Positions 15,495-22,625 of a DNA stretch of 23,962 nt are shown in pieces (within the stretch, counting starts at the first letter, position 1; the number at the start of each line of letters is the position of its first letter). Source of the DNA: CAZMFZ01 sp046152935 (GTDB lineage: Bacteria; Bacteroidota; Bacteroidia; Cytophagales; UBA9547); contig JBJXGB010000111.1 in the NCBI GenBank assembly GCA_046152935.1, positions 1 to 23,962 on the forward strand, written 5' to 3'. Position numbers and translations under genes: made by a program. The notes beneath the pieces are model-generated. The model made no database searches, was not told where the DNA came from, and worked only from the letters and a program-made list of their open reading frames with translations.

Positions 15495-16673
15495 ATGAAA
15501 CAATCCAACTTCCAATCAGCAGATTTTTACCAAATAGACGATTTATTGACAGATGAACAAAAGCTCATTCGCCAAAGTATTCGCAATTTTGTAAATGGAG
15601 AAATATCGCCTATTATCGAAGAATGTGCAGAAAAAGCACAATTTCCCGCCCATTTGGTGAAACGATTTGGCGATATGGGCATTTTTGGGCCTACTATTCC
15701 ATCAGAATTTGGTGGTGGTGGGCTAGATTTTATCTCTTATGGATTGATAATGCAAGAAATGGAGCGGGGCGATTCGGGTATGCGGTCGGTAGCCTCGGTG
15801 CAAAGCTCGTTGGTAATGTATCCAATCAATGAATTTGGAAGTATCGAACAAAAACGAAAATTTTTGCCAAAATTAGCTTCTGGCGACTTTTTGGGTTGTT
15901 TTGGCCTTACGGAACCAGATTTTGGCTCAAACCCAAGTGGAATGCTCACCAAGTACGAAGACAAAGGCGATTACTATTTGTTGAATGGCTCCAAAATGTG
16001 GATTTCAAATTCACCACTAGCCGATATAGCTATAGTTTGGGCAAAAAATGAAGCTGGCAGAATACGAGGCATTATTGTAGAACGAGGTATGGAAGGTTTT
16101 AGCACGCCTGAAATTCATGGAAAGTGGTCATTAAGAGCAAGTTGCACAGGCGAATTGGTGTTTGACAATGTAAAAGTACCCAAAGAAAATTTGTTGCTTG
16201 GCATTTCTGGATTGGCAGGGCCGCTAAAATGTTTAGATTCAGCTCGCTACGGCATAGCGTGGGGAGCTGTAGGCGCTGCAATGGATTGCTACGATACAGC
16301 AGTGCGATACGCAAAAGAGCGCATTCAATTTGGTCGCCCCATTGGTTCGTTTCAATTGATACAAAAAAAATTGGCAGAAATGCTCACAGAGATAACCAAA
16401 GCGCAATTGCTAGTTTGGAGATTGGGCACATTGAAAAACCAAGGCAAGGCTACTACACCGCAAATTTCGCTCGCAAAACGCAACAATGTAGATATGGCAT
16501 TGCAAGTAGCCAGAGAAGCCAGACAAATATTGGGTGGAATGGGCATTACCAATCAATATCCAATAATGCGGCACATGATGAACCTAGAATCTGTGGTTAC
16601 TTATGAAGGCACGCACGATATTCACTTGTTGATATTGGGTAGAGAAATCACTGGTATTCAAGCTTTTGAATAA
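15495..16673 (+). CDS. gcdH: Acyl-CoA dehydrogenase, glutaryl-CoA dehydrogenase type
   Basis: 392 residues. The FAD acyl-CoA dehydrogenase fold is intact: LTEPDFGSNPSGM (138-150), WISNSPLADI (169-178) and SLRASCTGELVFD (212-224). Several stretches match glutaryl-CoA dehydrogenase rather than other family members: RSVASVQSSLVMYPI with R97, which corresponds to the glutarate-binding Arg; ARYGIAWG; the QLIQKKLAEMLTEIT helix; and NLESVVTYEGTHDIH carrying the catalytic base E371. The enzyme oxidises and decarboxylates glutaryl-CoA to crotonyl-CoA in lysine and tryptophan breakdown, passing electrons to ETF. ATG at 15495. It may be expressed on its own; the 80-nt gap after the CHAT gene has an inverted repeat but no clear terminator. 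Confidence 0.9.
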   Translation: MKQSNFQSADFYQIDDLLTDEQKLIRQSIRNFVNGEISPIIEECAEKAQFPAHLVKRFGDMGIFGPTIPSEFGGGGLDFISYGLIMQEMERGDSGMRSVASVQSSLVMYPINEFGSIEQKRKFLPKLASGDFLGCFGLTEPDFGSNPSGMLTKYEDKGDYYLLNGSKMWISNSPLADIAIVWAKNEAGRIRGIIVERGMEGFSTPEIHGKWSLRASCTGELVFDNVKVPKENLLLGISGLAGPLKCLDSARYGIAWGAVGAAMDCYDTAVRYAKERIQFGRPIGSFQLIQKKLAEMLTEITKAQLLVWRLGTLKNQGKATTPQISLAKRNNVDMALQVAREARQILGGMGITNQYPIMRHMMNLESVVTYEGTHDIHLLILGREITGIQAFE

Positions 16674-17078
16674 TAATTGTGCATAAACCTCCCACTTAAT
16701 CAAAAAATAGTACCACCTAATCATTTGTGCAAAACAATGTAAATTTATTGCCGTAATATTGATGTATAATTAAAGTGAGAGAGATTTAAGCATTAAATTG
16801 TGGCATTAGGTTTCATAAATAATATCAAATAAATAGAGCATAATTCGCGATTGCTTAATTTCTTATTACTAGTGAGAAAATATAGTTAATTATTTCAGCT
16901 AGATAAAACACGATTTATTGCTAAATTTGCAAACTATTCTTGAAATGGTTAAACTATCTCATAAAATAAAACGTTATAAATAGCATAACAGATAGATTGA
17001 AATAATAATTAGAAAAACATAAAGAAGTCAATATAATTAAAGAGTAAGTTCATAGGTTTAGGTTTATAGTTTGTAAAG
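16674..17078. other. AT-rich intergenic stretch, possible small RNA locus
   Basis: No frame of useful size exists on either strand (longest ATG frames here are about a dozen codons). The sequence is very AT-rich. It contains one -7-like element (16922-16929) and ends at an orphan terminator (17079-17105) far from the upstream stop at 16673. Together these would define a transcript of about 170 nt. I see no tRNA, tmRNA or riboswitch core, so this is only a candidate. Confidence 0.35.
16922..16929 (+). promoter_or_regulatory. Candidate -7 element inside the gcdH-murI gap
   Basis: TAAATTTG fits the TAnnTTTG consensus. No good -33 TTTG lies 19 bases upstream. If active, a transcript would start near 16936 and reach the terminator at 17079-17105, giving a short RNA with no coding capacity. 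Confidence 0.3.
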
Positions 17079-17105
17079 GTCTCGGGCAATGTTCGAGACT
17101 TTTTT
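17079..17105 (+). terminator. Rho-independent terminator upstream of murI
   Basis: GTCTCG (17079-17084) pairs with CGAGAC (17094-17099) across a 9-nt loop and is followed by six Ts (17100-17105). It lies 406 nt after the gcdH stop and 52 nt before murI, so it ends either a long gcdH 3' UTR or a separate small RNA. Confidence 0.72.
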
Positions 17106-17156
17106 ATTTTGTTTCTTTCCCAAAATATCCTTCACTTTACAGCCTAAATCTTAGAA

Positions 17157-17966
17157 GTGAATAAATATTCTCCCATTGGCTTATTCGATAGTGGCATTGG
17201 AGGCCTAACGGTGGCCAAAGCAGTGCAAAAACATTTGCCAAACGAAGACATTATCTATTTTGGCGATACCGCCCACTTGCCTTATGGCGATAAATCGGCC
17301 ACTGCCATTCAATCTTATGCCATCAAAATCACTAATTTTTTGCTGGAGAATGATTGTAAAGCGATTTTAATCGCTTGCAATTCAGCATCGGCTGCTGCTT
17401 TCGATCTGGTGAAAATGTACGTAGGCAGCAAAGCATGCACGATCAATGTGATAGACCCAGCAGTGGCACTAGTAGCACAGAAATATGCAAATAAAAGTAT
17501 TGGGCTGATAGGCACAGTGCAAACAATTGCCTCTGGTGTGTACACAAAAAAAATAGAGCGTTTAGGTAAGAATATTAAAGTAAATTCTCTTGCAACGAAA
17601 TTGCTTGCTCCCATGATCGAAGAAGGCTTCTTTGACAATTCAATCTCCGAAAGCATCATACATAACTATCTGAAAGACAATGCATTAAATAATATTGAAG
17701 CCCTAATTTTAGGGTGTACACATTACCCGATAATTAAAAACCAAATAGAGAAATATTACCAGGGAAAGGTAGAAGTAATTGATAGTTCGGTAGTGGTAGC
17801 ACAAGCTCTAAAACTTGAATTGGAGACTAAAAACCTATTGAACGACAAGCCTTCGCCAGCAACGTTAAAGGTGTTTGTGTCTGATTATACACATTCATTC
17901 GAAGCCTCTACTCATTTGTTTTTTGGCGAAGCAATCAAATTAGACTACTATAAACTCTGGGAGTAG
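17157..17966 (+). CDS. murI: Glutamate racemase MurI
   Basis: 269 residues. The N-terminal GLFDSGIGGLTV with YFGDTAHLPYG is the racemase signature. The two catalytic cysteines are present in LIACNSAS (C74) and GCTHYPI (C187). It converts L- to D-glutamate in the cytoplasm for peptidoglycan; the D-Glu is added by MurD, whose gene lies at the other end of this window. The start is GTG 17157: an in-frame TAA at 17145 lies four codons upstream, with no ATG between. It lies 52 nt after a terminator, so it should have its own promoter in that short gap. Confidence 0.95.
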   Translation: MNKYSPIGLFDSGIGGLTVAKAVQKHLPNEDIIYFGDTAHLPYGDKSATAIQSYAIKITNFLLENDCKAILIACNSASAAAFDLVKMYVGSKACTINVIDPAVALVAQKYANKSIGLIGTVQTIASGVYTKKIERLGKNIKVNSLATKLLAPMIEEGFFDNSISESIIHNYLKDNALNNIEALILGCTHYPIIKNQIEKYYQGKVEVIDSSVVVAQALKLELETKNLLNDKPSPATLKVFVSDYTHSFEASTHLFFGEAIKLDYYKLWE

Positions 17967-18161
17967 CATAGCAAACGGCTGAAGCAAATTTTTTTCCACA
18001 AATTAACGGCCTACTATTTTCGGTTAACTGCAATAAGGCTTTTGGGAGCACGGTTAACACCCATGTTTTGTTTGTTTGTGTGTTGATTTCTTCTGTTACA
18101 ATTTGAACATTGCTATTTTAACCGATCAATCAAATATTTCTTTGCAGATTGTAAATCAGTT

Positions 18162-19406
18162 TTATGCCAAATAATCAAACAACACAGGATTGTCGCGCAA
18201 AGCCAGATAATCAAAGCCAAATTTAGTCATGTTGGACATCAATGGATTTCGATCGGTGGCTGTTTTATATTCTACCCCTACCAAAGCCGCACCATATTCC
18301 TTGTTCGTTTTCTTTAAATATTCAAAGCGTACAATATCGTCATTGGCACCTAAAACATCATCTAAAAACGAACGCAATGCACCTGGCCTTTGCGGAAAAT
18401 TTACAATAAAGTACTCTTTCAAACCTTCAAATCGCAGCGAACGCTCTTTTATTTCTTGCATACGATCGATATCGTTGTTGCCTCCGCCCACTACACATAC
18501 CACGTTTTTGCCTTTTATTTTGTCTTTGTAAAAATCGAGGGCAGCGATCGACAAAGCACCAGCAGGCTCAACCACGATAGCATCAGTATTGTACAATTGC
18601 AAAATAGTTGTGCACGCTTTGCCCTCAGGTACCAAAACTATATCTTCGAGCACTTCTTGGCATATTTTAAAGGTAATGTCTCCCACCCGCTTTACTGCCG
18701 CTCCATCTATAAATTTATCGATTTTTTCCAATGTGACTACATCACCCTTTTCAAGTGCCATTTTCATGGCTGGTGCGCCCAAAGGCTCAATTCCGATTAT
18801 TTTTGTATTTGGCGATTTTTCTTTGAAATAAGAACCTACGCCACTGCCCAAGCCTCCACCACCAATTGTTAAAAATAAATAGTCGATCGGTTCAGTAAGA
18901 TCGCTCAATATTTCGATGCCTACAGTACCTTGCCCAGCTATTGTATCAATATTATCAAATGGATGAATAAATATTTTCTTGTGTTCGGTGCAAAACTCTA
19001 CTGCTGTACTGTAAGAATCGTCAAAAGTATCACCGCCCAATATTATTTCTACCCACTCCTTGCCGTGCATTTTTACCTGATTCACCTTTTGCTTCGGGGT
19101 GGTAATGGGCATAAATACATGGCCCTGAATATGTAAAAGCCTGCAAGCCAGGGCAAAACCTTGTGCATGATTTCCAGCACTGGCACACACCAAGCCGTTT
19201 TTCACCTCTTCTTTTGATCGCGCCACAATATTGTTGTAAGCACCGCGTATTTTGTAGCTACGTACAACCTGCAAATCTTCTCTTTTTAAGTATATATTGG
19301 CTTGGTATTGATCTGAAAGATTTTGATTTCGTTCAAGTGGGGTATGTTTTACAATATTTTTAAGCCTTTCGTGAGCCTCTTCTATTTTGGCAGATGATAC
19401 GATCAT
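18162..19406 (-). CDS. ilvA: Threonine ammonia-lyase (threonine dehydratase), short form
   Basis: 414 residues, the length of the short biosynthetic IlvA form with one C-terminal ACT-like domain rather than two. The PLP lysine is in RSYKIRGAYN (K52), the phosphate-binding loop is GGGGLGSG (182-189), and CASAGNHAQGFA (74-85) forms the substrate loop. Residues about 325-414 form the regulatory domain (EYFIVNFPQRPGALRSF). It deaminates threonine to 2-oxobutanoate, the first step to isoleucine. The ATG is at 19406. It follows yggS by 70 nt on the same strand. No other ilv gene is nearby. Confidence 0.94.
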   Translation of the reverse strand: MIVSSAKIEEAHERLKNIVKHTPLERNQNLSDQYQANIYLKREDLQVVRSYKIRGAYNNIVARSKEEVKNGLVCASAGNHAQGFALACRLLHIQGHVFMPITTPKQKVNQVKMHGKEWVEIILGGDTFDDSYSTAVEFCTEHKKIFIHPFDNIDTIAGQGTVGIEILSDLTEPIDYLFLTIGGGGLGSGVGSYFKEKSPNTKIIGIEPLGAPAMKMALEKGDVVTLEKIDKFIDGAAVKRVGDITFKICQEVLEDIVLVPEGKACTTILQLYNTDAIVVEPAGALSIAALDFYKDKIKGKNVVCVVGGGNNDIDRMQEIKERSLRFEGLKEYFIVNFPQRPGALRSFLDDVLGANDDIVRFEYLKKTNKEYGAALVGVEYKTATDRNPLMSNMTKFGFDYLALRDNPVLFDYLA

Positions 19407-19476
19407 TTTTTTTGTATTAGAATGTAAAATAAACGATGATATTCTGATTTTTTGGCGAATTGCCTAATAATATTAT

Positions 19477-20127
19477 TCAAGAAAAAACTGCGCTCCCTAT
19501 TCTTACCATGGTGCTGCCCTCTTGAGCGGCCACCAAATAATCGCCACTCATTCCCATCGACAATTCTGTAATTTCAATATTGTGCGAGCTAATGCTCTTT
19601 ATTTTATCAAAAAAAGCTCTTAAGCTCCTAAATTCATTTCTTACCACTTCGACATCGATTGAGTTTGTAGCCATGCCCATTAATCCAATAATCTTAATGT
19701 TTTCAAATGCTTGAATTTCATTCAAAATACCAAGAGCTTCGGCTTCATCTAGCCCAAACTTAGTTTCTTCTTTGGCAATATACATTTGCAAAAGACAATT
19801 GATAACCCGTTGATTTTTAGCCGCTTGCTTATTTATTTCTTCCAAAAGTTTTAGGCTATCGACCGAGTGAATGGTATGCACAAATGGAGCAATGTATTTC
19901 ACTTTGTTGGTTTGCAAATGACCGATCAAGTGCCATTCGATATCTTTTTGCAAAGCTTCGTATTTAGGTACTAATTCTTGTACTTTATTTTCGCCAAATA
20001 TTTTATGGCCAGTGTCGTATAACTCTGCCAGCAAATCTAGGCTGCGCATTTTAGTGACAGCGATCAATTTTGTATTGAATGGGGCTAATTCGGCCTTTAT
20101 TTTTGAAATATTTTGAGCAATTGACAT
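19477..20127 (-). CDS. YggS/PLPBP-family pyridoxal-phosphate homeostasis protein
   Basis: 216 residues with the PLPBP TIM-barrel pattern: the PLP lysine in LIAVTKMRS (K26), then IFGENKVQELVPKYE, WHLIGHLQTNKVKYI, IHSVDS, KFGL, GLMGMA and ELSMGMSGDY, ending at TMVRIGSAVFS. The protein binds PLP but has no known catalytic turnover; it buffers PLP and affects amino-acid and oxoacid pools. The C-terminus is slightly short: homologues usually continue after IGSA(I/V)F with a G-x-R tail, and here TGA follows VFS. A stretch of Ts just before the stop could reflect an old frameshift, although shifting frame does not obviously restore the tail. It lies upstream of ilvA and may be co-transcribed with it. 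Confidence 0.92.
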   Translation of the reverse strand: MSIAQNISKIKAELAPFNTKLIAVTKMRSLDLLAELYDTGHKIFGENKVQELVPKYEALQKDIEWHLIGHLQTNKVKYIAPFVHTIHSVDSLKLLEEINKQAAKNQRVINCLLQMYIAKEETKFGLDEAEALGILNEIQAFENIKIIGLMGMATNSIDVEVVRNEFRSLRAFFDKIKSISSHNIEITELSMGMSGDYLVAAQEGSTMVRIGSAVFS

Positions 20128-20201
20128 ACTATTTTAATAAGTAACTATTTAGGTCTGGTTTATCAGATCAATAAAAAAATTAATCAGCTTCTAGATTTCT
20201 A

Positions 20202-21425
20202 TCAACTTCTCGAAAGTGCAAAACTTTCGGGAATATTGTTGTCACTGTAGTGCAATACAATACGAAACGTTGTTCCTTTGCCAATTTCAGAATTTTTGAT
20301 GCTGATTTTGCCATTGTGATAATTTTCTACAATGCGTTTTGTAAGTGTCAAACCTAAGCCCCACCCTCTTTGCTTGGTAGTAAAACCAGGATTGAACACT
20401 TTTTTTTGTAGTTTCTTCGTCATTCCTTTGCCAGTATCAGATAGATCGAGGCAAAACCTTTCGCTATCCAATTCTGCAAGTTCTACTTTAATAGTTCCGT
20501 TGCCAACCATTGCATCCACCCCATTTTTGATGATATTTTCGATAGCCCAATCGAAAAGCGGCTTGTTGATGGCAATGGTGTAGTTCTCATTCAAAGTAGA
20601 AATAAATTGAAATTTCACCTTTTGAGGCATTCTGGTTTTCAGATAGTCGACTGCATTTGCAATCGTTTCTACCGCTTTTTCTTGCTTCAAGACAGGTGAA
20701 GAACCAATGCTTGAAAACCTTGAAGTAATCGTTTCAAGTCTATTTACATCTTTTTCCAATTCCTGAATGGCCTCCTTGTGACCAAAATTTTCGTCTGATT
20801 TGAATATTTCTATCCAAGCCATTAAAGATGATAATGGCGTACCTAACTGGTGTGCTGTTTCTTTCGCCATGCCGACCCAAACCCTGTTTTGCTCGGCTCG
20901 TAGCGAATTATTTATCACCAAATACCCTAAAAATACGAACAAAAATATAACCGTAAGTTGTACATAAGGGTAATATTTTAATTGAGATAATAAATCAGAG
21001 TTTTTGTAGTAAATGTAGTTTTTCTCACCTGGCGTAAACTCAATTTCTACTGGTGGGTACATTTTTGCCATTTTCTTCACTTCCGAAAATAAAAACTGTC
21101 TTTGTTCTTCGGCAGTAAAATTTTTAGGAATGATAAGATTTTTGTGGCTAATGGGTGTTTTTTTATGATCGGTCAGTATCACCGGTACCGAACTATTGGC
21201 TTGTATTATTTCTTGAAATAAAAACGACAAAGTGCCTACTTCTTCCGCTTGGGCGGCACTTTGAAGCCCTTTTGCATATAAATCGATCAATTTTTGCTCT
21301 CTTTCGCCCAATTTTACCACCAAATCGTTGGTATAAAAAAGTGAGGCAAAGGCTATAAAAAGAGCGAAAAGTAGCAGACCAATCTTAATCCAGTATTGTT
21401 GGTCGAAATTTTTGAGGGAAAACAT
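20202..21425 (-). CDS. Orphan sensor histidine kinase
   Basis: 407 residues. Two membrane helices (about 13-31 and 153-172) flank an extracytoplasmic region of about 120 residues. The kinase core follows: H-box KETAHQLGTPLSSL with phospho-acceptor H192, N-box ENIIKNGVDAM (296-306), G1 box DTGKGM (330-335) and G2 box GWGLGL (354-359). It should autophosphorylate and signal to a response regulator, but no receiver-domain gene is in the window. No HAMP domain is recognisable. ATG at 21425. It lies 74 nt upstream of yggS and downstream of a desaturase gene that has its own terminator, so it probably has its own promoter in the 173-nt gap. Confidence 0.93.
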   Translation of the reverse strand: MFSLKNFDQQYWIKIGLLLFALFIAFASLFYTNDLVVKLGEREQKLIDLYAKGLQSAAQAEEVGTLSFLFQEIIQANSSVPVILTDHKKTPISHKNLIIPKNFTAEEQRQFLFSEVKKMAKMYPPVEIEFTPGEKNYIYYKNSDLLSQLKYYPYVQLTVIFLFVFLGYLVINNSLRAEQNRVWVGMAKETAHQLGTPLSSLMAWIEIFKSDENFGHKEAIQELEKDVNRLETITSRFSSIGSSPVLKQEKAVETIANAVDYLKTRMPQKVKFQFISTLNENYTIAINKPLFDWAIENIIKNGVDAMVGNGTIKVELAELDSERFCLDLSDTGKGMTKKLQKKVFNPGFTTKQRGWGLGLTLTKRIVENYHNGKISIKNSEIGKGTTFRIVLHYSDNNIPESFALSRS

Positions 21426-21540
21426 AAGGTTAATTCACTGGCAAAATAGTATGTTTCAATGCATCAATAAAAAGGATGCTTACCAAAAGCTGTTATCTCA
21501 AAGTACATTTTTCGTAAGACTTTTAAACCAACACCACACT

Positions 21541-21577
21541 ATAATAAAAAAGGGTTTTATCAACTAAAACCCTTTTC
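21541..21577 (-). terminator. Rho-independent terminator after the second desaturase gene
   Basis: Perfect 12-bp arms AAAAGGGTTTTA (21548-21559) and TAAAACCCTTTT (21565-21576) surround a 5-nt loop. Read on the minus strand the hairpin is followed by a T-rich run, so it ends the desaturase transcript 22 nt after its stop codon and separates it from the histidine kinase gene. Confidence 0.85.
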
Positions 21578-21598
21578 TATGATCTAAAGCAAAGTGGA

Positions 21599-22471
21599 TT
21601 ATGCCATGGCTGGTTCGGAATTTGCCAATCTTTGCAGTCGCATCGAGCTCGATTTGTATTTTGGAATAAAAATACTCAACACATACGTTTTGATAATATA
21701 GCCCCAAAAGCTTTTTTCAATCAAAGCAGGGTTGATATTGTGTGCAATTTCTTTGTGGAACTTTGGCAATTCGCTCCAATGAATATTGGCTCGTTCGTGG
21801 TGCATGGTGTGGTAGCCGTTGTTGAAAAGGAAAGCATTTACCCACAAAAAATTTCGAGAATGATCCCATCTTGATTCTTCATTGGCATGTACGTGTTGAA
21901 CATAATTAAAGATGAACACCGAAAATTGAGAAAATTGTTGAGGAATAATGACGTAAATCAATGCTTTTTGCCAATCAAGTACCACAAAAGATACAATCCA
22001 GATGGCCAGAACCACTATTTGTGCAATGTATTCGTAATATGTTTTTTTATCATTCAACTTCAATTGTTTCATATACGGAATAATGCTTTGTGTCATTTGG
22101 TGAAAACCACTCACTGATGGGTAGCTGAGTGCGGACATAAAATGGTTTTCTTCTGTGTGGCGATACGTGATGGAGCTATCGCCTTCTTTGTTATTAAATC
22201 TGTGGTGATTTCTGTTATGAGTTGGTATCCACGTAAATACCGGTACTCCAAAAAACACGGTGAGGCACCAATCGGTAAATACATTGAGTGGTTTTGAATT
22301 CCACATGTTAATATGTGTGTGGTTGTGCGTCATTACCGAGGCTGCTACTGATAAATGCAGGTAAATAATGTAAATCCACCAAGAAAATCCGTTTGTCCAT
22401 TGGTAGGCAAATACAGCTATGGTAACTAAAATATAGGCTATGGAGCGGTAATCGGCTTTGTATTTGAGCAT
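21599..22471 (-). CDS. Membrane fatty acid desaturase-family protein
   Basis: 290 residues with four or more hydrophobic helices. The three di-iron histidine boxes are complete: HNHTH (49-53), HNRNHH (85-90) and HTMHH (221-225). Extra histidines in QHVHANEES (H193, H195) precede the last box, as in acyl-lipid desaturases and related hydroxylases. It should act at the membrane on an acyl chain with O2 and an electron donor that is not encoded here. Position and substrate are unknown; a fatty-acyl desaturase is the default reading and a hydroxylase remains possible. It is unlike the DEGS1-type desaturase at 10267 in box spacing and flanks. It has an ATG start and its own terminator. Confidence 0.85.
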   Translation of the reverse strand: MLKYKADYRSIAYILVTIAVFAYQWTNGFSWWIYIIYLHLSVAASVMTHNHTHINMWNSKPLNVFTDWCLTVFFGVPVFTWIPTHNRNHHRFNNKEGDSSITYRHTEENHFMSALSYPSVSGFHQMTQSIIPYMKQLKLNDKKTYYEYIAQIVVLAIWIVSFVVLDWQKALIYVIIPQQFSQFSVFIFNYVQHVHANEESRWDHSRNFLWVNAFLFNNGYHTMHHERANIHWSELPKFHKEIAHNINPALIEKSFWGYIIKTYVLSIFIPKYKSSSMRLQRLANSEPAMA

Positions 22472-22625
22472 AATACGATTGTAATCTTTAATTTAGTGAT
22501 AACAAATATAAAAGTATTAAAGCGAATTGTATAGTAAATATGTTTTAATGTTTTGAGAGTTGAATTTTTAAAAAGTAAATGTTGAATAAAAAAAGAGAGT
22601 AAAAACTATTTTCAACGCTGTATTT

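Noticed and set aside
12673..16673. CHAT protein and the next gene as a defence operon
   Set aside because: The next gene is a metabolic glutaryl-CoA dehydrogenase, and the CHAT protein carries a signal peptide. No gasdermin, Cas or toxin gene is nearby.
17079..17105. GTTCGA-containing hairpin considered as a tRNA T-arm
   Set aside because: No acceptor, D or anticodon arm is present, and the hairpin is followed by a T-run, so it is a terminator.
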